Of a stretch of 64,000 nt of DNA, positions 44,799 through 52,065 are shown one piece after another. Origin of the DNA: Dyadobacter pollutisoli (lineage in GTDB: Bacteria; Bacteroidota; Bacteroidia; Cytophagales; Spirosomataceae); contig NZ_CP112998.1 of the NCBI RefSeq assembly GCF_026625565.1, forward strand, positions 3,412,501-3,476,500. Direction: 5' to 3'. Each line of letters begins with the position of its first letter. Within the stretch, counting starts at the first letter, position 1. Position numbers and translations under genes: made by a program. A model generated the notes under the pieces. That model was not told where the DNA came from, made no database searches, and was given only the letters and a program-made list of their open reading frames with translations.

Positions 44799-47186
44799 AT
44801 GACAATAAAAGGCTTGCTCACAAAAATTTCGGGATCTTTATTTTTTACACTTCTCCTACTCATTACTTATTCCCAAGCCCAGACGCTGGCTCCGCTGAGT
44901 GTTGAAAAAATAATGAGGGACCCTAAAATGTGGATCGGGACATCACCGTCGGACATTACCTGGTCTGATGATTCTAAAACTATCTATTTCAATTGGAATC
45001 CTGATAAAAATGCGGCGGATTCACTTTATGGCTACAACATTGCCGACAAAAAAATCAGCAAAATAGCACCCGCAGACCGTAAGACATTGCCCGGCAGAAA
45101 CGGAATTTACAACCGGCTGCATACCCTCAGGTTGTACGAGAAGAATGGTGACATTGCGCTGATCGGGTACCAGAATTTTACCACGCGGCAGCTTACCAAT
45201 ACAGCCGAACGTGAAAGCAATCCCTCGTTCAGCGGCAACGAAATAAGCATCATTTTCGAACGCGGCAACAATCTGTTCAGTCTTTCGCTCGGTACCGGGC
45301 TCCTAAGCCAACTGACCGATTTCAAAACAGCTACCAAAAAATCGGAGACAAAGCCGGGAGATCAGGAAAAATTCCTGAAAGAAGATCAGCTTTCGATGTT
45401 TGATATTTTAAAGGAAAGAAAAGACAAAAAAGATGCCGGCAAAAAGATCACGGAATCTGAAAAACCCGCACATCCGAAAGAAATTTACCTGGGCGAAAAA
45501 AACGTTTCCAACCAGAACGTAAGTCCGGACGGGAAGTTCATTACCTACCGTCTCACTCAAATTGATAAAACAGCCAAACCCACCATTGTACCTAATTATG
45601 TGACAGAATCGGGCTTTACCGAGGACATTTCTGGCCGGACAAAAGTAGGTGCACCGGCTTCCAGCTATGAATTCTGGGTGTACGACATTAAAAAAGACAC
45701 TACCAGGCAAATAAGTATGAAGGATATTCCCGGCATTCATGACAAGCCAGATTACTTGAAAGATTATCCCAAACTGGACACAGCCTGGAAAAACAAAGAG
45801 CGGGAAGTCATCGTGCACGGCCCATTCTGGTCTGAAAATGGCCAAAATGCAGTGGTAGTAGTTCGATCGCTGGATAGTAAAGATCGCTGGATCATGACAT
45901 TTGACCCGGAATCGGCAGCGCTAAAATTACTGGACAGGCAGCGCGACGAGGCGTGGATCGGCGGGCCTGGAATTGGCGGCTATCCCCAAAGTGCAGGAGA
46001 AATCGGCTGGCTTGACGAGCAGACGGTCTATTTCCAAAGCGAAGAATCGGGTTACTCGCATTTGTACAGCCTGAATGTATCGACTGGCAAGAAAACTGCG
46101 CTGACGTCTGGTAAATTTGAGGTTCAGAACGTGGTATTGTCAAAGGACAAAAAGACATTCTACATCATCACCAATGAGGTACACCCCGGCGAGCAGCATT
46201 TGTATCGTATGCCCGCGAGCGGCGGCGGGCGCGAACGCCTCACACATCATGCGGGCGCGTACGAGGCTACTTTATCCCCCGATGAAACGCGGTTTGCACT
46301 TCGCTATTCACAAAGTACCGCGCCCTGGGAGTTATACATCATGGACAACCCTGCGCCCGGCAAAAAAGCTGAACCACAAAGAATTACCGAGTCGGTCACC
46401 AAAGAATTTTTATCCTACAAATGGCGCGAAGCAAAGGTCGTAACCATTAAAGCGACGGACGGCCAAAACATTTATGCAAGGGTTTACGTACCCAAAAAAT
46501 CCAATGGTAAAGCTGTGATTTTTGTGCATGGAGCTGGTTACCTTCAAAATGCACACAAATGGTGGAGCCAGTATTTTCGCGAATACATGTTCCATAACCT
46601 CCTCACCGACAAAGGCTACACGGTTTTGGACCTGGATTACCGCGCCAGTTCGGGGTACGGCCGCGACTGGCGGACAGGAATTTACCGGTTCATGGGCGGT
46701 AAAGACCTGACTGACAATACCGACGGCGCGAAATGGCTGGTCAAAACCTATGGCATTAATCCGAAGAAAATAGGTATTTACGGTGGCTCGTATGGCGGCT
46801 TCATAACATTAATGGGGCTATTCACGACGCCAGACGTTTTCACGGCCGGTGCAGCATTACGGCCAGTGACCGATTGGGCTTCATACAATCAGGGCTACAC
46901 GGCTAATATTCTCAATGAGCCACAAGCCGACAGCCTCGCTTATCGTAAAAGCTCCCCCATTTACCACACCGCCGGGTTGAAAAACAATCTGCTCATTTGC
47001 CACGGAATGGTTGACGTGAATGTGCACTATCAGGATGTGGTGCGTCTTTCGCAGCGGCTAATTGAGCTTGGCAAGAACAATTGGGAGCTGGCATCCTACC
47101 CCATGGAGGATCACGCATTTGTGGAAGCGTCCTCCTGGACAGATGAATACAAGCGGATATTGAAGCTTTTTGAAGAGAAATTGTGA
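44799..47186 (+). CDS. Secreted S9 prolyl oligopeptidase-family peptidase
   Basis: A 795-residue protein with a signal peptide (SLFFTLLLLITYSQAQ). The N-terminal part is a beta-propeller (DITWSDDSKTIYFNWN, HLYSLNVSTGKKTALTSG, DETRFALRYSQSTAPWELY). The C-terminal alpha/beta-hydrolase domain shows VIFVHGAGYLQNAHKWWSQY, DLDYRASSGYGRDWRT, the nucleophile elbow GIYGGSYGGFITL (GxSxGG), the Asp in CHGMVDVNVHYQD and the His in YPMEDHAF. It cleaves peptides, often after Pro or Ala, in the periplasm. It is transcribed away from the M1 peptidase gene, and the pair suggests peptide use. The long gene has no visible breaks. Confidence 0.94.
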   Translation: MTIKGLLTKISGSLFFTLLLLITYSQAQTLAPLSVEKIMRDPKMWIGTSPSDITWSDDSKTIYFNWNPDKNAADSLYGYNIADKKISKIAPADRKTLPGRNGIYNRLHTLRLYEKNGDIALIGYQNFTTRQLTNTAERESNPSFSGNEISIIFERGNNLFSLSLGTGLLSQLTDFKTATKKSETKPGDQEKFLKEDQLSMFDILKERKDKKDAGKKITESEKPAHPKEIYLGEKNVSNQNVSPDGKFITYRLTQIDKTAKPTIVPNYVTESGFTEDISGRTKVGAPASSYEFWVYDIKKDTTRQISMKDIPGIHDKPDYLKDYPKLDTAWKNKEREVIVHGPFWSENGQNAVVVVRSLDSKDRWIMTFDPESAALKLLDRQRDEAWIGGPGIGGYPQSAGEIGWLDEQTVYFQSEESGYSHLYSLNVSTGKKTALTSGKFEVQNVVLSKDKKTFYIITNEVHPGEQHLYRMPASGGGRERLTHHAGAYEATLSPDETRFALRYSQSTAPWELYIMDNPAPGKKAEPQRITESVTKEFLSYKWREAKVVTIKATDGQNIYARVYVPKKSNGKAVIFVHGAGYLQNAHKWWSQYFREYMFHNLLTDKGYTVLDLDYRASSGYGRDWRTGIYRFMGGKDLTDNTDGAKWLVKTYGINPKKIGIYGGSYGGFITLMGLFTTPDVFTAGAALRPVTDWASYNQGYTANILNEPQADSLAYRKSSPIYHTAGLKNNLLICHGMVDVNVHYQDVVRLSQRLIELGKNNWELASYPMEDHAFVEASSWTDEYKRILKLFEEKL

Positions 47187-47363
47187 CAAAATATTCGCGC
47201 TTGATTCGAAAAGTTTAAAAAGTATTGACCTTATTAAATGATGAATAAGAATTAGAATTCAACAAAAAAGAAGGTCATAAAAGAGTAATTACAAAATAGC
47301 AGCTGCTTATATCCCTGACCGGCGTGACCGGACATGATCCAAACGACCTTTACTTATCTTAAA

Positions 47364-48149
47364 ATGAATAGACTTTTCAGGAAAATAAAACCACTTGTAT
47401 TAATGCAGGCCGCGTTTGCGGTAGCTTTTGTTTCCGTTTCGCAAGCGCAGGTTGGCGTGGGTACCAAAGCCCCAAAAGGCGCCGAGGTTTATCTGGACGG
47501 CAGCCGCAAAATGCTGGATGAAAAATGGATCTACTGGGAAGGCCCCCGTTTTAAAGCCAAACCACCGATCAAATGGACCGTTGTCAATGATCCTGTTGAC
47601 AAGGGAACCGTGATCAATTGCAATGATCCGGCCTCCGCGGGCGGGTTGTATGGTGCTGCGGACATTGTCACGAAAAAACAGTTCAAGGATTTCCGTGCGC
47701 ACGTGGAGTTCTTCATTACCAAAGAAGGTGGAAACAGTGGTGTTTACCTGCAAAACAGATATGAAATTCAGGTTTTGGACGGCGACACAACTTCGCATGG
47801 AATGGCGGCGGTGATCAACGAGTCCAAGTCGCCTTACTATGCTTACAATGGCATCGGTAAGTGGAATTCGTACGACATCCTGTTCAGAGCAGCACGATTT
47901 AAAGATGGAAAACTAGTGGAACAACCAATGGTTACCCTTTATTTTAACGGAAAGAAAGTGCATTCCAACCAGAAGATCAGCCAGGTTTGGGGCGGGCCGA
48001 ACTCCGGTATCGACGGCGGTAATGATGGAGGAAAAGGCATTACCGATACGCCGGGTGGTTTGAAATTACAATCCGAAGGTCACGATGTACTTTACCGCAA
48101 CATCTGGATCAAGGAAATGGAACTGGAAAAGCCTGATACTGACTTTTAG
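47364..48149 (+). CDS. DUF1080-domain protein (3-keto-glycoside hydrolase-like)
   Basis: A 261-residue secreted protein started at the ATG at 47364, which opens a signal peptide (MNRLFRKIKPLVLMQAAFAV, then ...SQAQ). The concanavalin-like DUF1080 fold shows FKDFRAHVEFFITKEGGNSG, VYLQNRYEIQVLD, YDILFRAARFKDGKL, TLYFNGKKV and GLKLQSEGHDVLYRNIWIKE. Proteins of this family have been reported to act on 3-keto-disaccharides; more often the function is only inferred. In this window it may work with the PQQ-type sugar dehydrogenase, the DUF1501/DUF1553 proteins and the GH2 cluster. It has its own terminator. Confidence 0.92.
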   Translation: MNRLFRKIKPLVLMQAAFAVAFVSVSQAQVGVGTKAPKGAEVYLDGSRKMLDEKWIYWEGPRFKAKPPIKWTVVNDPVDKGTVINCNDPASAGGLYGAADIVTKKQFKDFRAHVEFFITKEGGNSGVYLQNRYEIQVLDGDTTSHGMAAVINESKSPYYAYNGIGKWNSYDILFRAARFKDGKLVEQPMVTLYFNGKKVHSNQKISQVWGGPNSGIDGGNDGGKGITDTPGGLKLQSEGHDVLYRNIWIKEMELEKPDTDF

Positions 48150-48170
48150 CAAACAAAAAGCATACGCATT

Positions 48171-48203
48171 ACCCGTTCTGAGCAATTGGAGCGGGTATTT
48201 TTT
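48171..48203 (+). terminator. Intrinsic terminator after the DUF1080 gene
   Basis: ACCCGTTC (48171-48178) pairs with GAGCGGGT (48189-48196), with one G-U pair, followed by ATTTTTTT. Confidence 0.85.
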
Positions 48204-48278
48204 TGCTTAAATGTGACGTCCGGTTAGCACATTAACCATATATATGATTTAATTGCCGGAAAAAGATCATTCAGTTAC

Positions 48279-49157
48279 ATGGAACAAAGAGTTGTATTTG
48301 ATTTTGAAATTGAATTTACCAACGGCGGCGGTATCCAGGGGCAGGATTTCCGGCTTGATATCAGTGGGGAAAGCATTTCCGACAAAGAACTGGCGGATCA
48401 CATTGTCCAGGACCTGAGGCTGTTGATGGTGGGAAAAGTCAATATTCTCAACAAGTTTTACATTCAGGAAAAGCACAAGCGCACACCTGCAGATGCTCCG
48501 TCACCTGAAAAACTCATTGACCTGAGCCATACGATTTTCGATGGGCTCGTTACCTATAAAGGCCTTCCTGCACCCATCATCTGCGATTTCCTGAGCAGGG
48601 AAAATTCGAGAGGAAAGTATGAAGAAGGTACCGAATTTCAGATCGGGAAAATTGAAATGGTAAGTAATACCGGAACCTACATTGACTGCCCTTTTCACCG
48701 GTATGAGCACGGAAAAGACCTTTCGGAGGTTAATCTGGAAGCTTTCGCAAACCTGGAAGCCGTTACGATCGATGCTGCCAATGCAATGGAAATCGGCGCT
48801 GATTATTTTAAAGGCCTGGAAATAAGGAACAAAGCGGTCCTGGTGCGGACGGATTGGTCTAAAAACTGGAATACAGATGCTTACTTCGAAAATCATCCAT
48901 TTTTGACAAAGGAGGCAGCGGAATATCTGGTGGAATGCGGCGTGAAACTGGTGGGTATCGACAGCCATAACATTGACGATACCCGTGGAAATAGCAGGCC
49001 GGTCCACACTATCCTGCTCGGTGCCGAGATCCTTATCGTTGAGCACTTGTGCAATCTCTACCAGCTTCCGGAAAGCAACTACCTTTTCAGCGCCGTGCCC
49101 CCCAAATTCAAGGGAGTAGGAACATTCCCGGTCAGGGCGTTTGCTACATTACCTTAG
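48279..49157 (+). CDS. Cyclase-family protein (kynurenine formamidase-like) with N-terminal extension
   Basis: A 292-residue protein. Residues from about 78 form the cyclase fold (KLIDLSHTIFDGLVTYKG, VRTDWSKNW, GVKLVGIDSHNIDD, LFSAVPPKF), known from kynurenine formamidases and isatin hydrolases. The metal motif HxGTHxDxPxH is altered here to NTGTYIDCPFH (130-140): the first two His are Asn and Tyr, while Asp136 and His140 remain. The first ~70 residues (MEQRVVFDFEIEFTNGGG..., ISDKELADHIVQDLRLLMVG) are a separate small domain I do not recognise. It is followed 97 bases later by an SDR gene, probably in one unit. Whether it is an active hydrolase is uncertain. Confidence 0.8.
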   Translation: MEQRVVFDFEIEFTNGGGIQGQDFRLDISGESISDKELADHIVQDLRLLMVGKVNILNKFYIQEKHKRTPADAPSPEKLIDLSHTIFDGLVTYKGLPAPIICDFLSRENSRGKYEEGTEFQIGKIEMVSNTGTYIDCPFHRYEHGKDLSEVNLEAFANLEAVTIDAANAMEIGADYFKGLEIRNKAVLVRTDWSKNWNTDAYFENHPFLTKEAAEYLVECGVKLVGIDSHNIDDTRGNSRPVHTILLGAEILIVEHLCNLYQLPESNYLFSAVPPKFKGVGTFPVRAFATLP

Positions 49158-49254
49158 TTTTCATTCAAATTTTCTGAGGATTTCATCATCCAGTGTCGGC
49201 CAGTCGGTTCGCTGGCACGGGATTGATATTTTCTGGCGGCAAAGCTCAACTTGT

Positions 49255-50022
49255 ATGAAACTTTCAGAAAAATTCAGTTTGGCAGGAAAAACTGCTTTGG
49301 TAACCGGTTCAAGCCAGGGTATTGGTAAAGGAATTGCCATTGCATTCGCGGAATACGGAGCGGACATTATCCTGCACTATCGGAAAGACCGCGCGGAAGC
49401 AGAAGCCGTCGCGAAGGAGATCAAAAAGTCAGGCGTCAAAACCTATATCGTCAATGCTGATCTTTCTAAAGCCGGCAGCGCAAAATCCATTTTTGATCAA
49501 ATTCAAAAAAAGGCGAAAATGCCTGACATTGTCGTCCTGAACGCATCGGTGCAAATACCAAAACTCTGGCAGGAAACAAACGAAAAAGATTTTGAGGTGC
49601 AGGTGAATGCCAATTTCAAATCGACGTTACTGCTTATGCAATATTTCGCCCCTGAAATGATTTCGAACGGCTGGGGAAGAATACTGACGATCGGAAGCGT
49701 GCAACAAGTGAAGCCACATCCGTCGATGATCGTTTACGCGGCGACCAAATCGGCGGTATTGAATATAGTGCAAAATGTGGCCATGCAACTGGCAGATAAA
49801 GGAATTACAGTCAATAATCTGGCACCTGGTGTAATTGATACGCCCCGCATCGATCAGGATGTCCCCGAAATGGAAGAAAGGATTTCAAAACGGCTGGAAA
49901 CACCATCAGGACAACTTGGCGATCCGCAGGATTGCGCCGCGATGGCCGTCCTGCTCTGTTCAGAAGCAGGACGGTTTATTACCGGGCAAAATATATTTGT
50001 AGATGGCGGAATGAGCCTGTAA
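49255..50022 (+). CDS. Short-chain dehydrogenase/reductase (SDR) family oxidoreductase
   Basis: A 255-residue cytoplasmic enzyme started at the ATG at 49255. It has the classical SDR pattern: cofactor motif TGSSQGIGKG, DIVVLNASVQIP (NAG-like), the catalytic Ser in TIGSVQQ, and VYAATKSAV with YxxxK. The C-terminal ITGQNIFVDGGMSL end is typical. It oxidises or reduces an alcohol or ketone with NAD(P)H. It belongs with the preceding cyclase-like gene; together they may handle a carbonyl or ring metabolite, which is inference. Its stop faces the PQQ-type dehydrogenase gene with one base between the two reading frames. Confidence 0.93.
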   Translation: MKLSEKFSLAGKTALVTGSSQGIGKGIAIAFAEYGADIILHYRKDRAEAEAVAKEIKKSGVKTYIVNADLSKAGSAKSIFDQIQKKAKMPDIVVLNASVQIPKLWQETNEKDFEVQVNANFKSTLLLMQYFAPEMISNGWGRILTIGSVQQVKPHPSMIVYAATKSAVLNIVQNVAMQLADKGITVNNLAPGVIDTPRIDQDVPEMEERISKRLETPSGQLGDPQDCAAMAVLLCSEAGRFITGQNIFVDGGMSL

Positions 50023-50023
50023 G

Positions 50024-51307
50024 CTACTTTTTCTTGTAGTCAATTTTAAAAATAGTACCATTCAGATCGTCTGTAACGTACAGCGCGCCGTCGGGTCCCT
50101 GTGCCAGGCCGCAAGGGCGATGCTGGATCGGGCCGCTTGGATTTGCGAGGTCAACTCCTGCGAAATTATCCGCAAAAATCTCCCATTTACCAGGCTTACC
50201 ATTCACAAAAGGCACAAAAGCGACCAGGTACCCCTTTTTCAAAGACGTAGATTGATTGTGAAAAGCAATGAAGGCGCCGTTTTTATACTTTGCAGGAAAC
50301 ATATTACCGGTGTAAAACATCAATGCATTCGGGCCAAGGTGCGCCGGAAACGCTACCAGCGGGTTAATGGCCTTTTCGCCGGAAACCATTTTACCATCGC
50401 CGCCATATTCAGGAGCAAGGATTTTTTTGTTCTGAAAATGATCGTAATAAATGTACGGCCAGCCAGCGTCGTCACCTTCCTTGATGCGGTATAGTGTTTC
50501 AGCAGGCAGGTCGGCGCTTTGTTTTGGCGTGTAGTACTGAGGGTACATATCGTCAAATTTGCCGCGTCCGTGCGTGGTTGCGTATAAGGAATTGGTTTTG
50601 TTGTCCCAGTCGATCCCTACGGCATTTTTCACGCCAGTCGCATACCGGGTACCATCCGCAAACTTCTGATTCAGCTTGTCGGCTTTAAACTTCCAGATTC
50701 CTCCCGCAGAGTCCAGAATGGTACAGGGTGACATTCCTTTTCCCGAACCGGCCTGACGGCAATTGTCATTGTAAGAACCAATGGTAACATAAATATTGCC
50801 ATTGTTGTCCAGCGCAAGCGGCTTCGCATTGTCCCGACCGTGATCCACAAGACCATCCACGATTTTCTCAGGGTTCTCAAAATCAACGATTTCCTCCTTG
50901 GCATTCAGCTTATATCTGAAAATCCCTTTATTGGAAGAGCTGTACAGGTAGCCGTTCTTAATCGCAACGCCCGTGCCCTGATAGTCACCGAAAAGCTTCT
51001 GCTCATCAATGGTACCATCGCCATTGGCATCGCGCAAAAGATACATTCCCTTCCCATCTTTCAGCTTCGAAAGCTTCACATACATATCACCATTTTTACC
51101 GACCACCATATGTCGCGTAGCACCCAGATCAGTCGCGAGGATCTTAGCTGAAAAACCTGCTGGAAGTTTCAGTTCCTTGGCTTCGATCGGGGCAGTGAAT
51201 TTACTTTTTAGGGGAGGAACGTCGGTCGCATTTTTGTACGCCAAAAGGCCCGTAACTCCCGCCAGCATAAAAAATGCGCTTGCCGTTTTAATTAATTTTC
51301 TTTGCAT
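50024..51307 (-). CDS. PQQ-type sugar dehydrogenase/sorbosone dehydrogenase-like beta-propeller protein
   Basis: A 427-residue secreted protein started at the ATG at 51307; the signal-type N-terminus is MQRKLIKTASAFFMLAGVTG. The propeller shows LPAGFSAKILATDLGATRHM, LLRDANGDGTIDE (EF-hand-like loop), IYVTIGSYNDNCRQAG, TRYATGVKNAVGIDWD, DDAGWPYIYYDH, HLGPNALMFYTGNMFPA and PCGLAQGPDGALYVTDD (segment GLAQGPDGALYVTD). This is the soluble glucose/sorbosone dehydrogenase (GSDH) fold, which uses PQQ to oxidise sugars or other substrates. PQQ binding is not certain by eye. It would act outside the cytoplasm. It faces the SDR gene and is divergent from the acidic-protein gene. Confidence 0.87.
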   Translation of the reverse strand: MQRKLIKTASAFFMLAGVTGLLAYKNATDVPPLKSKFTAPIEAKELKLPAGFSAKILATDLGATRHMVVGKNGDMYVKLSKLKDGKGMYLLRDANGDGTIDEQKLFGDYQGTGVAIKNGYLYSSSNKGIFRYKLNAKEEIVDFENPEKIVDGLVDHGRDNAKPLALDNNGNIYVTIGSYNDNCRQAGSGKGMSPCTILDSAGGIWKFKADKLNQKFADGTRYATGVKNAVGIDWDNKTNSLYATTHGRGKFDDMYPQYYTPKQSADLPAETLYRIKEGDDAGWPYIYYDHFQNKKILAPEYGGDGKMVSGEKAINPLVAFPAHLGPNALMFYTGNMFPAKYKNGAFIAFHNQSTSLKKGYLVAFVPFVNGKPGKWEIFADNFAGVDLANPSGPIQHRPCGLAQGPDGALYVTDDLNGTIFKIDYKKK

Positions 51308-51528
51308 GCAACGATTAAATTGGGTGAAAAAGGTTAATTTTATTATAGGATTACGCGAATTTCTTCGGTTCATATAAAAGCATTCCTATGAAAGTTTATT
51401 ACTTGGAGTCGTCATTCATTTTTCCTTAAATAAATTTAATTTGGAATGATTTTTTTTAACATCTTTGGACATCGAACCACAAACTACCTATCCTGAGTAA
51501 TTTAGTAACCTAATAAAATACTACTGCT

Positions 51529-51858
51529 ATGAGCCCATTTGATGATGACGACGACGATTTATTTGATGACGACCTTCCCGGAAATTACCCCGCCGAAGAG
51601 GACATCTTTCGTAAGGGTCTGATAGATGCCGACATTGATCCTGAGGATATTTCCAGAGTTAAACGTGAGTTAGAGCTTGAAGCAGGAGACTGGAATGAAA
51701 AATCGTATGACGACGATCTTGTAGGCGACGACCTCGACGTTCCGGGATCAGAGCTTGACGATGATGACGAAGAGATTGGCAGAGAAGACGAAGAAAACAA
51801 CTATTACAGCCTCGGCGGCGATAACCATGACGACCTGGAAGAGAACCAGGGTGATTAG
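51529..51858 (+). CDS. Small highly acidic protein of unknown function
   Basis: A 109-residue protein with a very low predicted pI. It is rich in Asp/Glu runs (DDDDDDLFDDD, SELDDDDEEI, EEIGREDEENN). The centre DIFRKGLIDADIDPEDISRV is less extreme and could form a helix. No signal peptide and no recognised family. It stands between two secreted-enzyme genes with its own terminator, so it is expressed separately. I give no function. Confidence 0.6.
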   Translation: MSPFDDDDDDLFDDDLPGNYPAEEDIFRKGLIDADIDPEDISRVKRELELEAGDWNEKSYDDDLVGDDLDVPGSELDDDDEEIGREDEENNYYSLGGDNHDDLEENQGD

Positions 51859-51877
51859 TCGACCAAGAACACATAGT

Positions 51878-51908
51878 AAAAGCCTGATAAACTGATTATC
51901 AGGCTTTT
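51878..51908 (+). terminator. Intrinsic terminator of the acidic-protein gene
   Basis: AAAAGCCTGATAA (51878-51890) pairs with TTATCAGGCTTTT (51896-51908) around ACTGA, a perfect 13-bp stem ending in TTTT. Confidence 0.92.
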
Positions 51909-52002
51909 TACATTTTAAAGCCTTTATTTTGGTCTAATTTTTACAAAAATTTAATAATTAAATGAATGTTCGTTAATATTTTAATTAAACCAATATTCTC
52001 TC

Positions 52003-52034
52003 TTGTTTCGTAGCCTAAGGTTGGGATATATTTG
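52003..52034 (+). promoter_or_regulatory. Bacteroidota-type promoter of the GH2 gene
   Basis: TTG at 52003-52005 and TATATTTG at 52027-52034 (spacer 21 bases) match the TTG / TAnnTTTG consensus. Transcription should start near 52041. A leader of about 25 bases then favours the ATG at 52066 over the one at 52051. Confidence 0.65.
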
Positions 52035-52065
52035 TCCTTCGCGATAATTTATGCCTCTTTATTCT

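Noticed and set aside
48279..50022. Cyclase-SDR pair as tryptophan/kynurenine catabolism
   Set aside because: The cyclase lacks the usual metal His residues and no other kynurenine-pathway gene is present.
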